From positions 57,453 to 121,452 of the forward strand of contig JAJTFC010000006.1 in NCBI GenBank assembly GCA_021298315.1: a stretch of 64,000 nt of DNA. The letters are read 5' to 3'. The DNA is from Planctomycetaceae bacterium. Lineage in GTDB: Bacteria > Planctomycetota > Planctomycetia > Pirellulales > Pirellulaceae. The notes below the pieces were generated by a model, which worked only from the letters and a program-made list of their open reading frames with translations, was not told where the DNA came from and did no database searches. Positions 51,199 through 61,195 of the stretch are shown here, in pieces (positions within the stretch are counted from its first letter, which is position 1; every line of letters begins with the position of its first letter). The position numbers and the translations under genes were made by a program.

Positions 51199-52634
51199 GG
51201 CTCATCCTTTTGTTTTTTGATTTTGGGTAGATTGGTTCCGTCATTGAGGGTTGGCATGGGAGCATGGATCTCTTTGCGCCATGCGACAAGTCGTTGGTAA
51301 AGCTCCTTTGCTTTTGCTGGATTGGACTGCGCTAGATTCTTGGATTCGCCGATGTCTGCGTCCAGATCGTAGAGCTCGAGTCGACCATCTTCGAGGAATT
51401 CCATAAGCTTCCAATTCCCCATGCAAATGGTGCTAACGGGTGTGGTTCGCCATGCATCGACACCCGCCCCGAGATATCCTGGAAAGTGTTGATAGATCGC
51501 CTCCCGCGTGAACCCTTGTTGATCGAGCATCAGTGGCAAGATGCTTTGGCCATCGAGGACCTGATTGGGCTTTGACGCTGAGCCTAGCTCCAAAAGTGTT
51601 GCGTACAGATCGACATGGATGGTAGGAACATTGCAACTTGTTCCCGGTCGGATATGGTCGGGCCAGCGGACGATCAATGGAACACGAGTGCCTCCTTCGT
51701 AAAGACTCCCTTTGCCGCTGCGTAGGGGAGCATTGTCGGTAATGCCGCCGGACTTCTTGATCCCTTCGCGGACATACCCACCGACACCTCCGTTGTCCGA
51801 GGCAAAGATCACGATGGTTTGATCGACGAGTTTGAGCCGATCGAGCGTGTCTAGGATTCGACCAACGCTCTCATCGACCGACGCGATCATGGCTGCGTAG
51901 GTTGGACTGTTGTGTCCTTGGCCATCGGAATCAGCGACACCCTCTTTCTTTTTGAAGCGAGCGATCAGTTCCGGTTTGGCTTGGTGAGGACCGTGAACAC
52001 CAAAGTGTGGTAGGTATAAAAAGAAGGGTTGCTTTCGGTGCTGATCGATAAACTCGACGGCTCGATCCGTGAGGAAATCGGCCAAATATTGGCCTTCGGG
52101 GTAGTGAACCTTTGGATTGGTTTCAAAATCAAAATGTTTTCCTGCACTGACGATCGCTTGGTCAAATCCCCGCTGGCTTGGATGGTATTTCCCCGAGTCT
52201 CCGATGTGCCACTTGCCGAACATCGCTGTTGCGTATCCAGCTTTTTTCAGTTGCTGTGCAATCGTGTCACGATCCAGTGGCAGTTGGGTGAGGTTATCGA
52301 CGGGCCTGAGTGGACGTTTAGTCCAATCGAATCGATCGATGCCTCCGACGGTGTAGATACCTGTTCGAGCAGGATGCTGGCCCCCGAGGATCGCCGCGCG
52401 AGTCGGGGTGCAGTTTTGGCAATGGTGATGGTTGAGAAACCGGATTCCTTGTTGGGCCAATCGATCGATGTTCGGTGTTTCGTAATAACGACTACCGTAG
52501 CAAGCAAGATCGGTGTACCCAAGATCATCTGCGAGGATAAAGACGATGTTTGGAGGTGCTGCACTCAGGTGGATCGAACCAAGTAGCAAGTTCGAACAAA
52601 GTGCTACAGCAAGCATGAAGTATCTAGATAACAT
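51195..52634 (-). CDS. Arylsulfatase-family sulfatase, exported
   Basis: A 479-residue sulfatase counted from ATG 52632-52634, giving a signal peptide (MLSRYFMLAVALCSNLLLGS) and the canonical opening NIVFILADDLGYTDLACYGS with the metal-binding Asp pair. The formylglycine motif is C75-T-P-T-R-A-A-I, intact. Further signatures are AMFGKWHIGDSGKYHPSQRG, FASDNGGVGGYVREGIKKSG and SLYEGGTRVPLIVRWP. It removes sulfate from an organic sulfate ester, probably a polysaccharide. Activity needs a formylglycine-generating or anaerobic maturase enzyme, not encoded here. It precedes and overlaps the Gfo/Idh/MocA gene. Confidence 0.95.
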   Translation of the reverse strand: MLSRYFMLAVALCSNLLLGSIHLSAAPPNIVFILADDLGYTDLACYGSRYYETPNIDRLAQQGIRFLNHHHCQNCTPTRAAILGGQHPARTGIYTVGGIDRFDWTKRPLRPVDNLTQLPLDRDTIAQQLKKAGYATAMFGKWHIGDSGKYHPSQRGFDQAIVSAGKHFDFETNPKVHYPEGQYLADFLTDRAVEFIDQHRKQPFFLYLPHFGVHGPHQAKPELIARFKKKEGVADSDGQGHNSPTYAAMIASVDESVGRILDTLDRLKLVDQTIVIFASDNGGVGGYVREGIKKSGGITDNAPLRSGKGSLYEGGTRVPLIVRWPDHIRPGTSCNVPTIHVDLYATLLELGSASKPNQVLDGQSILPLMLDQQGFTREAIYQHFPGYLGAGVDAWRTTPVSTICMGNWKLMEFLEDGRLELYDLDADIGESKNLAQSNPAKAKELYQRLVAWRKEIHAPMPTLNDGTNLPKIKKQKDEP

Positions 52635-52741
52635 AACAGCAGCGGCCCGGGAAAGGAGAGAATGCGATGGGTCATCAAACCCACACCAGTCTACTCGATT
52701 CCCCAGGCCGCTGCATGCTTGGGAGTCGCCTCTGGGGCGGA

Positions 52742-53665
52742 CTAAATCAACAAACCACTTGCTTTGGCGCGTTTGCGACGCGTTCGGTAAACAAGCCCAA
52801 GGGCTCCACCGGTGGCCCACAAAGCCATGGATATCGGTTCAGGAACCAACTCTGGATTGGTGTACGTGAAGTCCTTATCGAGCATCCAAGTATCCGCTCC
52901 ATCGTTAAAGTTCGTATATCCGAAGTACAGATAGATGTAACTCGTGTCCGTGGAACCCTGGTTTGTGAACAAGGCATTCGGCACGTAGAAGTACATGTCC
53001 GCTCCACCAGTACCCGTGTTCCCATCGATACGTATGTACTCAATGTTGTCATAGGCAAGCGAATCATAAACCAAGGTTTGACCCGTCAATTGCGATATAT
53101 CTATCAAGGGAGGTGTTGTCGTCGAGGTAAATAGCTGGATCCATTGGATGTCGACGTGATCGTCATTCTCCGACTGATTCTGGTTGGCATCAAAAAGAAA
53201 TACCCGATACTTGCCGTCGGTCGTCAGTGGTATATCCCCCAGTCGGATCGTATGCGTTTTGGCCGGTGTCGATCCGTTAAAGATCGCTTCTGGGTTTCCA
53301 GGGCTTGCAGCGTCCCCATTGAACGCCGCGATGATGCCATTCCCTAAGATGCTGCCATTGCCTCCACCGCCATTGCCACCGCCATTGCCACCGCCCGTAC
53401 CGTTGCCACCACCGGTGGCTCCGCCACTATCTGTCCCTGTATGATCATCCTGGGTGGTCAGGAATTCGTCCCTCTTGGCATGCTTTGTATCGGTGTGTTG
53501 ATACAATGCCGACAACGGGCCGCCAGCGCTTAGCACCTGGCCTAACGCCGTTACCTCAAGGTTAAGGATGATCCCCGCTTGCGAATGTGCCATTGGGCTC
53601 ATCACACTCGCCGTCATCGCCAGACAGCTTATTTGCAGTCGTCCTATCCAAGTTTTCAAAACCAT
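52742..53665 (-). CDS. PEP-CTERM sorted exported protein with Gly/Asn-rich linker
   Basis: A 307-residue protein counted from ATG 53663-53665. It has a signal peptide (about residues 8-30, ending AHSQA), a Gly/Asn-rich low-complexity linker (about residues 85-110), a beta-rich body (about 115-275) and the C-terminal sorting signal: VPEPISMALWATGGALGLVY followed by RTRRKRA. PEP-CTERM proteins are processed by exosortase and often associate with exopolysaccharide. No exosortase is encoded here. The substrate or binding role of the body is unrecognised. It is divergent from trxB and upstream of the sulfatase set, 107 bp away. Confidence 0.9.
   Translation of the reverse strand: MVLKTWIGRLQISCLAMTASVMSPMAHSQAGIILNLEVTALGQVLSAGGPLSALYQHTDTKHAKRDEFLTTQDDHTGTDSGGATGGGNGTGGGNGGGNGGGGNGSILGNGIIAAFNGDAASPGNPEAIFNGSTPAKTHTIRLGDIPLTTDGKYRVFLFDANQNQSENDDHVDIQWIQLFTSTTTPPLIDISQLTGQTLVYDSLAYDNIEYIRIDGNTGTGGADMYFYVPNALFTNQGSTDTSYIYLYFGYTNFNDGADTWMLDKDFTYTNPELVPEPISMALWATGGALGLVYRTRRKRAKASGLLI
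53350..53431. repeat. Low-complexity Gly/Asn codon repeat in the PEP-CTERM gene
   Basis: Iterated 9-12-bp blocks of the type CCACCGCCATTG encode the GGN-rich linker. Copy number could vary by slippage while keeping frame. Confidence 0.8.
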
Positions 53666-53671
53666 CGTTTT

Positions 53672-53676
53672 CCTCC
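53672..53676 (-). promoter_or_regulatory. Shine-Dalgarno site of the PEP-CTERM gene
   Basis: GGAGG on the minus strand, 6 nt before ATG 53665, decides the start against an upstream in-frame ATG at 53776. Confidence 0.7.
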
Positions 53677-53922
53677 CTACGCAAGTAGCACCTAACAAAA
53701 ACCGATGCCCCAGCCCGAAATGGCTTGAGGCTTCGAGAATTGTGCAAGTGACTCGCTTGAGAAAGGATCGAAGCAAAAACCGATGTCAGATAGCGGATTC
53801 CGTGAGAGATACTCGTCCTGGTGGAATTGCTGAAACTGTGGTAAAAATTTAGATGACCGCAGGGCAATTTACGCCTCGGTAAAGGTCTTCGAGTTTCCAA
53901 TACGATCTGAAAGAACCCCCTT

Positions 53923-54990
53923 ATGAGCGACGTCGAAAACTGCATCATCATCGGTAGTGGACCTGCTGGTTGGTCGGCCGCTATCTACGCCGCACGAGCT
54001 AACCTGAGACCTCTGCTTTTCGAGGGTGCCATGACCGAAGAGAATCGGGTCATGGGTCGCTTTCCGATGGGGCAGTTGGCCCAAACCACCGAGGTCGAAA
54101 ACTACGCCGGCTTTCCATCGGGCAAACTCAAAGAGTTCATCGACTCGGCGATCGATCCGAGTCGTCAGTACATGTTCCCTCCGGTCGAGGAACATCCCCA
54201 CGCAGTGACCGGACCAGAACTCATGGAACTGATGCGACAGCAAGCCACCAACTTCGGCACACGCGTGATCACCGATGACATCGTCAGCGTCGATTTTTCG
54301 AAACCACCGCTGGTTTTGAATTCCAGCGAGAACGGAACTTTCAAAACCCACACGGTTATCATCGCCACAGGAGCAAGCGCCAATTACTTGGGACTACCCA
54401 GCGAAGAGACTTACCGTAACCGAGGCGTCAGCGCTTGTGCGGTGTGCGATGGAGCGCTGCCTCGTTTCCGTGACAAACCTCTAGTCGTCGTCGGCGGCGG
54501 TGATTCGGCCGTCGAAGAAGCAAGCTATCTGACCAAGTACGCATCGAAGGTCTACATGCTCCTTCGCCGGGGTGAAATGCGTGCCAGCAAGATCATGCAG
54601 GAGCGAGCCTTGGCCAATCCAAAGATCGAGCTGGTGAAATTCTCGGTCGTCGACGAAGTCCTCGGAGCAGATGATCCTCGAGTGGGTGTTACCGGTGTTC
54701 GCATCCGGAACCTTCAAAGCAACCAAACGAGTATTCTAGAGGCCACCGGCATGTTCCTTGCCATCGGCCACACCCCCAACACCAAGTTCCTCGGTGGCCA
54801 AGTCGAAACGCGAGAAAATGGCTATATCGCTTGGAAGCAACCTTACCGCACCATCACCAGTGTCGAAGGTGTTTTTGCTGCAGGGGATGTCGCCGACGAC
54901 TACTATCGTCAAGCCATCACATCGGCGGGAACCGGTTGCATGGCGGCCCTTGATGCCGAGCGATACTTAGCAGGTGCAGGAATCCACTAA
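53923..54990 (+). CDS. trxB: Thioredoxin reductase
   Basis: A 355-residue NADPH-dependent flavoenzyme. The FAD motif is [20 protein letters not shown]; the redox-active pair is C172-A-V-C175-D in [11 protein letters not shown]; the NADPH fold is [20 protein letters not shown]; the C-terminal FAD segment is [20 protein letters not shown]. Bacterial TrxB is usually about 310-325 residues; the extra length is an insertion of about 30 residues (about 70-100, [20 protein letters not shown]) between the GFPSG and TGPELM elements of the FAD domain. No thioredoxin gene is adjacent. It probably starts a rightward run with uvrA 66 bp downstream. Confidence 0.96.
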   Translation: MSDVENCIIIGSGPAGWSAAIYAARANLRPLLFEGAMTEENRVMGRFPMGQLAQTTEVENYAGFPSGKLKEFIDSAIDPSRQYMFPPVEEHPHAVTGPELMELMRQQATNFGTRVITDDIVSVDFSKPPLVLNSSENGTFKTHTVIIATGASANYLGLPSEETYRNRGVSACAVCDGALPRFRDKPLVVVGGGDSAVEEASYLTKYASKVYMLLRRGEMRASKIMQERALANPKIELVKFSVVDEVLGADDPRVGVTGVRIRNLQSNQTSILEATGMFLAIGHTPNTKFLGGQVETRENGYIAWKQPYRTITSVEGVFAAGDVADDYYRQAITSAGTGCMAALDAERYLAGAGIH

Positions 54991-55056
54991 TTTCTCTTGA
55001 GTGGAAATTTCGCTTAAGGCAAACAGCTCCGTTTGCCGGCAAGGAGCATAGCGTCT

Positions 55057-58000
55057 GTGATCAAGAAGGGCCCCAAGACAAAGCGCAACGATCCGCATTC
55101 GGCAAGCCTTCCGATCGTCGTTCGCGGGGCCAGAGAGCACAACCTCAGGAACATTAATGTTCAGTTGCCCCGAAACCAATTGATCTGTTTTACGGGTGTC
55201 AGCGGAAGCGGAAAGAGTTCCCTTGCGTTTGATACCCTGTTTGCCGAAGGCCAGCGGCGCTACCTCGAAAGCCTTTCGACCTATGCCCGGCAGTTCGTAG
55301 GCCAGATGCCCAAGCCCGATGTGGATCTGCTTTCGGGCCTAGCACCGGCGATCTCGATCAGCCAAAAGTCGACTGGGTACAATCCGCGATCGACAGTCGG
55401 AACGATCACGGAACTGAGCGATTTTTTGCGGGTTCTCTTTGCCAGATGCGGTACGGGTTATTGCCCTTCGTGCGCCGTGCCGATCACCCAACAAACCCGC
55501 GATCAGATGATCGATAAGATCCGGAGGTTGCTGCCTATAAAATCCAAATCGGCTGCAGAGTCGCAATGGTTTGCGATCCTTGCTCCATTGATCCGCAACC
55601 AAAAAGGATCGCACAAAGACTTATTTGCACACCTTCGTCGAATGGGATTCAATCGCGTTCGAGCCGATGACAATCTCTACTTGCTGAGCTCACCCCCGGA
55701 TCTCGACAGATTGTACAAACACAATATCGATGTGGTGGTCGATCGCATTGAGATCCGTCCTGATTTGTTCGAGTCTCCCAAGCTCGATGTGATGATCGAG
55801 TCGATCGATAAAGCGATTAAACTCGGAGAAGGATCCATGATCCTGACCCGAACGATCCCGTTGGGTAAATCCGCTCGAGGGACAGATGCCGAATGGGGAT
55901 GCGATTCGGCCAACGATGTGATCTACTCGGAGCTCTATGCCTGTTCGAAGTGTGGTAGTTCTTATCCAAATCCAACACCGCAGCTCCTGAGTTTCAACTC
56001 CCCGCAAGGAGCTTGCCCCGATTGCGAGGGACTCGGTGTAGCGACTTTTTTTAACGAAGAGTCCTTGATCAAAAACCCGGATCTTACCATCGCCACTGGC
56101 TTGATCGAACTCCTGGGAACTTGGGATGCGATGCCGCTTTGGCTCAAGCGGGCATTGTCGAGTTTTTGCCAAGGAATCCGAGTAAGCTACAAGGTCAAAA
56201 AAGACATCCTCAAAACCCCTTGGAGTGATATCCAACCGGCGATTCGCAAGTTGATCCTTTTTGGAGACGGCAGAAATCAAACGTATGTCAGTCAGCCCTC
56301 GATAGGCGACAGGGTCTATCAAGGCATTGCTAACGATTTGATGTACATCTATCGCAATACTTCCAGCGAATCAATCCGATCTCGTTACCAACGATTTTTG
56401 CAAGTGACGACTTGTCCGTCTTGCAATGGCCAACGGCTAAACGGCCAAGCTCGATCGATCAAAATCAAAACTCTCTCAAAGGAGTTTGACGACAAAGATG
56501 CATGGCGTTCGATCGGCCAGTGTTCATCGATGTCGATCGAGCAAGCGGTGGCTTTTTTTTCAAGCATCGAGCTGACAGCTACCCAGCAGATCATTGCCAC
56601 TGAGGCACTCAAAGAGGTTCGCAATCGACTTGGATTCCTCCAGGATGTGGGGCTTGGATATCTCTCGCTCGACAGGTCTGCTCCGACTCTTTCTGGGGGT
56701 GAATCGCAACGCATTCGTTTAGCAAGTCAAATCGGAGCGGGCCTGACCGGGGTGCTTTATGTATTGGATGAGCCTTCGATCGGGCTGCATGCGAGGGATA
56801 ACGAAAAGCTTTTGCGTTCGCTTAGGAAACTCCGTGACATCGGCAATAGTTTGATCGTCGTCGAGCACGATGAAGACACCATGCGGGCGTCGGATATTCT
56901 GGTCGATTTTGGACCAGGTCCGGGAGTCAAAGGTGGTGAATTGATCGCGACTGGAACGGTCGATGAAATCTCGGACAATCCTCAGAGTCTAACGGGTGAG
57001 TTCCTAAGTCGTCGGCGCGTGATCCGCCGGCCAGAGGCCCGGCGGAGCGGTTCAGGCAAGACACTTCGAGTCCTTGGGGCCAAGCACAACAACCTGCGCG
57101 GCATCGATGTCGATTTCCCACTCGGTCGCTTGATCGCCGTGACCGGAGTAAGCGGTTCTGGCAAAAGCTCATTGGTCACCGACATTCTTTCACCGGCATT
57201 ACGGAACGTTCTTAATGGAGCCGAAGATACCCCTGGTCAGCACAGCAAGATCGTCGGTATCGAACACTTAGACAAACTCATTGAGATCGATCAATCTCCG
57301 ATCGGCCGAACTCCTCGGAGCAACCCGGCGACTTACATCAAGCTCTTTGACGAAATCCGGGATCTTTTTACGGAATTGCCCGAGAGCAAGCGCCGTGGGT
57401 TTGCACCGGGAACCTTCAGTTTCAATACCGAATTGGGAAGATGTTCACGGTGCGAAGGGCACGGTGCTTTGCGGTTGGATATGGAGTTTCTTGCCGACAT
57501 CTGGGTACCCTGTCCGGTTTGCGAAGGTAAAAGGTACGCAAGATCGACACTGCAGGTTCTTTTCAAGGGCAAGTCGATTGCCGACTGCCTAGATTTGGAT
57601 GTCCAACAAGCCATCGAGCATTTCGATGCTTTCCCAAAGATTATCAGCAAGCTTAAAACCCTTGCCGATGTAGGGCTCGATTACATCAAACTAGGTCAAC
57701 CCTCACCGAGCCTCTCGGGGGGCGAAGCTCAGCGAATCAAGCTTTCTCGCGAACTGAGCAAACGCGGGACGGGCTCTACGATGTATGTGCTTGATGAACC
57801 GACCACCGGCCTGCACTTTCATGACATTGATTTGCTGCTCCAAGTCCTCCACAACTTGGTTGATAAAGGGAATACGGTGGTGGTTGTCGAGCACAACCTG
57901 GATCTGATCCAATCGGCCGACTGGGTGATCGATTTGGGGCCCGAAGGTGGTGCTGGGGGTGGAACGGTTCTATGCTTCGGAACACCTGAGCAAGTCGCGG

Positions 58001-61000
58001 AGGTTCCGACTTCGTATACCGGGGTCGCATTGAAGCAGCATCTGAGCACGCACAGCTCCAAGCCATCGAGCAAAAAGGGGCGGGCTGCGGCGAGCAAGAA
58101 ATCGAAACTAGAGAAAGTTTCGACTGAGAGTTCCCAACTCACGAGTCCCGCGTTGCAGGATATCTGTGTTGTCGGGGCCAGCCAACACAATCTCAAGAAT
58201 ATCGATGCGACGATTCCCAAGCAGGCCATGACGGTTTTTTGCGGACATAGCGGTAGTGGCAAAACATCGCTTGCGATGGAAACTATCTATGCGGAAGGTC
58301 AACGGCGATTCGTCGAGAGCCTCAGTCCCTATGTTCGTCAGTTCGTTGGCCAAATGCCCAAACCGCCTGTCGAGCGTATAGACGGATTAGCCCCCGCGAT
58401 CGCCATCGAGCAAAAAGGTCTTTCACACACACCTCGCTCGACGGTCGGCACGGTCACGGAGATCTACGACTATTTCCGAGTTCTCTATGCCAGGATGGGT
58501 AAACAGCACTGCACCCAATGCGATGCACCCGTTGAAGCTCAGACGATCGACCAAATCCTCGATCGATGGATGCAAAAGAAATCCGAAGCGGTTCAAAACG
58601 CCAGCTTGCCCCAACGTTGCATGATCCTTGCTCCCGTGGCACCCCATGCGAACCAAACCCTAGAGACATTTTTGCAAGATCTCTTGCGGATGGGCTATAC
58701 GCGAATTCGGATCAACGGCAAGACCCAGCAGATCGATGATCAGTTGAAAATTTCGTCGAAGCAAGTGCAACAACTCCAAGTGGTCGTGGATCGAATCCAA
58801 TTCGACCAAGTCGATCGCAAGCGACTGGCTGACAGCGCTTCGACGGCGCTAGGGCTTGGCTTGGGTATCGCACAGCTTGCCTTCGTCGATGATTCTCGGC
58901 CCGAGGCCCGATGGAAGATCGAGACTTACTCGCTTCACTCTGCGTGCCATGCTTGCGGCATTTCCTTTGAGGCCCTGACACCGCACTCCTTCTCGTTCAA
59001 TTCATCAGTGGGATGGTGCGAGGCTTGCACAGGCCTAGGGACACAAAAGGGGACCGATCCGATGCAGTTTATCGATCGAGGCTCGAGTCTCCTCGATGGT
59101 GGCTTGCTCCTATGGCAACCTGGAGACAACCCCATGGCGAAGGCGCTTTTCAAAGCCATGGGAAGACAACTGGATTTGCCGGTCCAAGAGCCATTTGGTC
59201 AATGGAGCGATAGGCAGTTGCACACTTTTTTTCATGGTGCGGCCGATGTGCTAATTCCTGTATATCGCACGGACGTATCCGAAGTTTCGGATTCGAAAGA
59301 TCCGTGGTTTGAATTTCGATTCGAAGGGATTATTCCGACGCTTGAATATTTCTCAAGAATCCGCAGTGACATTCGAAACCGGATCCAAGAGCATCTGGCC
59401 GATGTGCCTTGCCGAATGTGCGGGGGGTCCAAGATCAATCCTCAGGCAGCTCACATGCGTTGGTTTGGACGTAGGCTCGGAGAGCTCATGCTCATGTCGC
59501 TCGATGAACTGCTACCTTGGATTCGCACGATCGATTTATCGAAGCATGAGGTTCAAGTCGGAGGCGAACTGCTACGTGAAATCATTCAACGCTTGCAGTT
59601 CTTGGTCGATGTCGGATTGGATTATCTGACGTTAGGTCGAACAGCAAACACGCTATCGGGGGGCGAGTCTCAGCGCATCCGCTTGGCAAGTCAACTCGGT
59701 ACAGGTCTATGCGGGGTGCTGTACGTTTTGGATGAACCGACGATTGGCTTGCACCCGAGGGACAACGACAAGCTGATTCGCGCCATGCACAACCTGCGAG
59801 ACTTGGGCAACACGTTGCTGGTCGTCGAGCATGATCGGGATGTGATTCGAAGTTCCGATGCGATTCGGGATTTTGGACCAGGGGCCGGCCCTCAGGGTGG
59901 TCGGATCGTTGCCCAAGGTACCTTAGAGGAGATTATCCAGAACCCTGATTCGATCACTGGTCCGTATCTTAAGGGCACTAAGTCGATTCAAATTGAAAAT
60001 ACGCGCAAGCCGATTATCGATCCGGAGACATCCAAGGAAAAGCGGAATTGCAAGTGGCTCACGATCCGTCGAGCATCGCACAACACTCTCAAGAGCATTG
60101 ATGTGGCTTTCCCTCTTGAGCATATGATTGCCGTCACGGGCCCGAGCGGTAGTGGCAAAAGCTCGTTGGTTCAGGGTATCCTGTATCCGGCGTTGTCGAA
60201 GCAATTCCATCGTTCGAATTTGGTACCTGGGTCCCACGGGATGATCGAGGGGGCCAACCAGCTCAACAAGATCATGCAGGTCGATCAGTCGCCGCTTGGG
60301 AATAGCCCCTCGAGTACACCGGCGACTTACACCGGAGTATTTGATCTGATCCGTCAGTTCTATGCGCAGCTACCGCACTCTGACGTATTCCATTCGAGTT
60401 TTTTCAGTTTCAATGCAGGGCCCGGACGCTGCACGGGCTGCGATGGTGTTGGAAAAAGACGCATCGAAATGCATTTTCTGCCCGATGTTTGGATCGAGTG
60501 CGAAGCTTGCCAAGGCAAGCGATATCAGGAACGCGTATTGGCCATCAAGTTCAATGGTCGAAACATCAATGACATCTTGGAATCGACCACCGCAGAAGCC
60601 TTAGAACTATTCCAAGATCACACGAAGATCGCAAGAATGCTTAAGATGATGTGTGATGTGGGGCTCAGTTACGTCAAACTCGGACAAAGCGCTCCAACCC
60701 TTTCCGGGGGCGAAGCGCAGCGGGTCAAGCTCGCTGCGGAATTGGTAAGGCCCACAACTGGAAAAACTCTTTTCTTGCTCGATGAACCTACGACAGGTTT
60801 ACATTTTGACGACATCAACAAACTGATGAATGTGCTGAATCGATTGGTCGATCAGGGAAACACGGTGATCATCATCGAGCACAACTTGGAAGTCATTAGA
60901 AACGTCGATTGGGTGATCGATCTGGGACCCGAGGCGGGACGACATGGAGGCGAGTTGGTTTTTGCGGGAAGCCCGCTCGATCTGATCAACTATGCCCTTA

Positions 61001-61158
61001 CATCCAATCAACAAGGCAAGCATCCTGGGAAATTTCCAAGCTATACTGGCGAGGCTCTTGCGCAGTGGGAAAGGATTCGCACTCCGGAGCAAACGCCTCT
61101 TGCAACTGGTTCGAAACGAACCACCAAAAGTGGCAAAACTCCCAAACAAGCCAAATAA
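55057..61158 (+). CDS. uvrA: Double-length excinuclease ABC subunit A (two UvrA units in one chain)
   Basis: A 2033-residue protein counted from GTG 55057 (AAGGAG 10 nt upstream); a TTG at 55033 is the alternative. Ordinary UvrA is about 940-960 residues, so this chain holds two complete units joined by a basic linker near residues 985-1030. Unit 1: Walker A GVSGSGKSS at 47-55, zinc-ribbon Cys pairs (CPSC, CSKC...CPDC), LSGGESQRIRLASQIG, a second Walker A GVSGSGKSSLVTDIL and LSGGEAQRIKLSRELS. Unit 2: GHSGSGKTSLAMETI from residue 1063, CTQC, CHAC...CEAC, LSGGESQRIRLASQLG, GPSGSGKSSLVQGIL and LSGGEAQRVKLAAELV. All four ATPase sites look intact. It should detect bulky DNA lesions and load UvrB, acting as a single-chain equivalent of the UvrA dimer. 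Confidence 0.96.
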   Translation: MIKKGPKTKRNDPHSASLPIVVRGAREHNLRNINVQLPRNQLICFTGVSGSGKSSLAFDTLFAEGQRRYLESLSTYARQFVGQMPKPDVDLLSGLAPAISISQKSTGYNPRSTVGTITELSDFLRVLFARCGTGYCPSCAVPITQQTRDQMIDKIRRLLPIKSKSAAESQWFAILAPLIRNQKGSHKDLFAHLRRMGFNRVRADDNLYLLSSPPDLDRLYKHNIDVVVDRIEIRPDLFESPKLDVMIESIDKAIKLGEGSMILTRTIPLGKSARGTDAEWGCDSANDVIYSELYACSKCGSSYPNPTPQLLSFNSPQGACPDCEGLGVATFFNEESLIKNPDLTIATGLIELLGTWDAMPLWLKRALSSFCQGIRVSYKVKKDILKTPWSDIQPAIRKLILFGDGRNQTYVSQPSIGDRVYQGIANDLMYIYRNTSSESIRSRYQRFLQVTTCPSCNGQRLNGQARSIKIKTLSKEFDDKDAWRSIGQCSSMSIEQAVAFFSSIELTATQQIIATEALKEVRNRLGFLQDVGLGYLSLDRSAPTLSGGESQRIRLASQIGAGLTGVLYVLDEPSIGLHARDNEKLLRSLRKLRDIGNSLIVVEHDEDTMRASDILVDFGPGPGVKGGELIATGTVDEISDNPQSLTGEFLSRRRVIRRPEARRSGSGKTLRVLGAKHNNLRGIDVDFPLGRLIAVTGVSGSGKSSLVTDILSPALRNVLNGAEDTPGQHSKIVGIEHLDKLIEIDQSPIGRTPRSNPATYIKLFDEIRDLFTELPESKRRGFAPGTFSFNTELGRCSRCEGHGALRLDMEFLADIWVPCPVCEGKRYARSTLQVLFKGKSIADCLDLDVQQAIEHFDAFPKIISKLKTLADVGLDYIKLGQPSPSLSGGEAQRIKLSRELSKRGTGSTMYVLDEPTTGLHFHDIDLLLQVLHNLVDKGNTVVVVEHNLDLIQSADWVIDLGPEGGAGGGTVLCFGTPEQVAEVPTSYTGVALKQHLSTHSSKPSSKKGRAAASKKSKLEKVSTESSQLTSPALQDICVVGASQHNLKNIDATIPKQAMTVFCGHSGSGKTSLAMETIYAEGQRRFVESLSPYVRQFVGQMPKPPVERIDGLAPAIAIEQKGLSHTPRSTVGTVTEIYDYFRVLYARMGKQHCTQCDAPVEAQTIDQILDRWMQKKSEAVQNASLPQRCMILAPVAPHANQTLETFLQDLLRMGYTRIRINGKTQQIDDQLKISSKQVQQLQVVVDRIQFDQVDRKRLADSASTALGLGLGIAQLAFVDDSRPEARWKIETYSLHSACHACGISFEALTPHSFSFNSSVGWCEACTGLGTQKGTDPMQFIDRGSSLLDGGLLLWQPGDNPMAKALFKAMGRQLDLPVQEPFGQWSDRQLHTFFHGAADVLIPVYRTDVSEVSDSKDPWFEFRFEGIIPTLEYFSRIRSDIRNRIQEHLADVPCRMCGGSKINPQAAHMRWFGRRLGELMLMSLDELLPWIRTIDLSKHEVQVGGELLREIIQRLQFLVDVGLDYLTLGRTANTLSGGESQRIRLASQLGTGLCGVLYVLDEPTIGLHPRDNDKLIRAMHNLRDLGNTLLVVEHDRDVIRSSDAIRDFGPGAGPQGGRIVAQGTLEEIIQNPDSITGPYLKGTKSIQIENTRKPIIDPETSKEKRNCKWLTIRRASHNTLKSIDVAFPLEHMIAVTGPSGSGKSSLVQGILYPALSKQFHRSNLVPGSHGMIEGANQLNKIMQVDQSPLGNSPSSTPATYTGVFDLIRQFYAQLPHSDVFHSSFFSFNAGPGRCTGCDGVGKRRIEMHFLPDVWIECEACQGKRYQERVLAIKFNGRNINDILESTTAEALELFQDHTKIARMLKMMCDVGLSYVKLGQSAPTLSGGEAQRVKLAAELVRPTTGKTLFLLDEPTTGLHFDDINKLMNVLNRLVDQGNTVIIIEHNLEVIRNVDWVIDLGPEAGRHGGELVFAGSPLDLINYALTSNQQGKHPGKFPSYTGEALAQWERIRTPEQTPLATGSKRTTKSGKTPKQAK

Positions 61159-61195
61159 CTGCTTAAACTTTGATCGCTGGCCCAAGAGGCATCCC

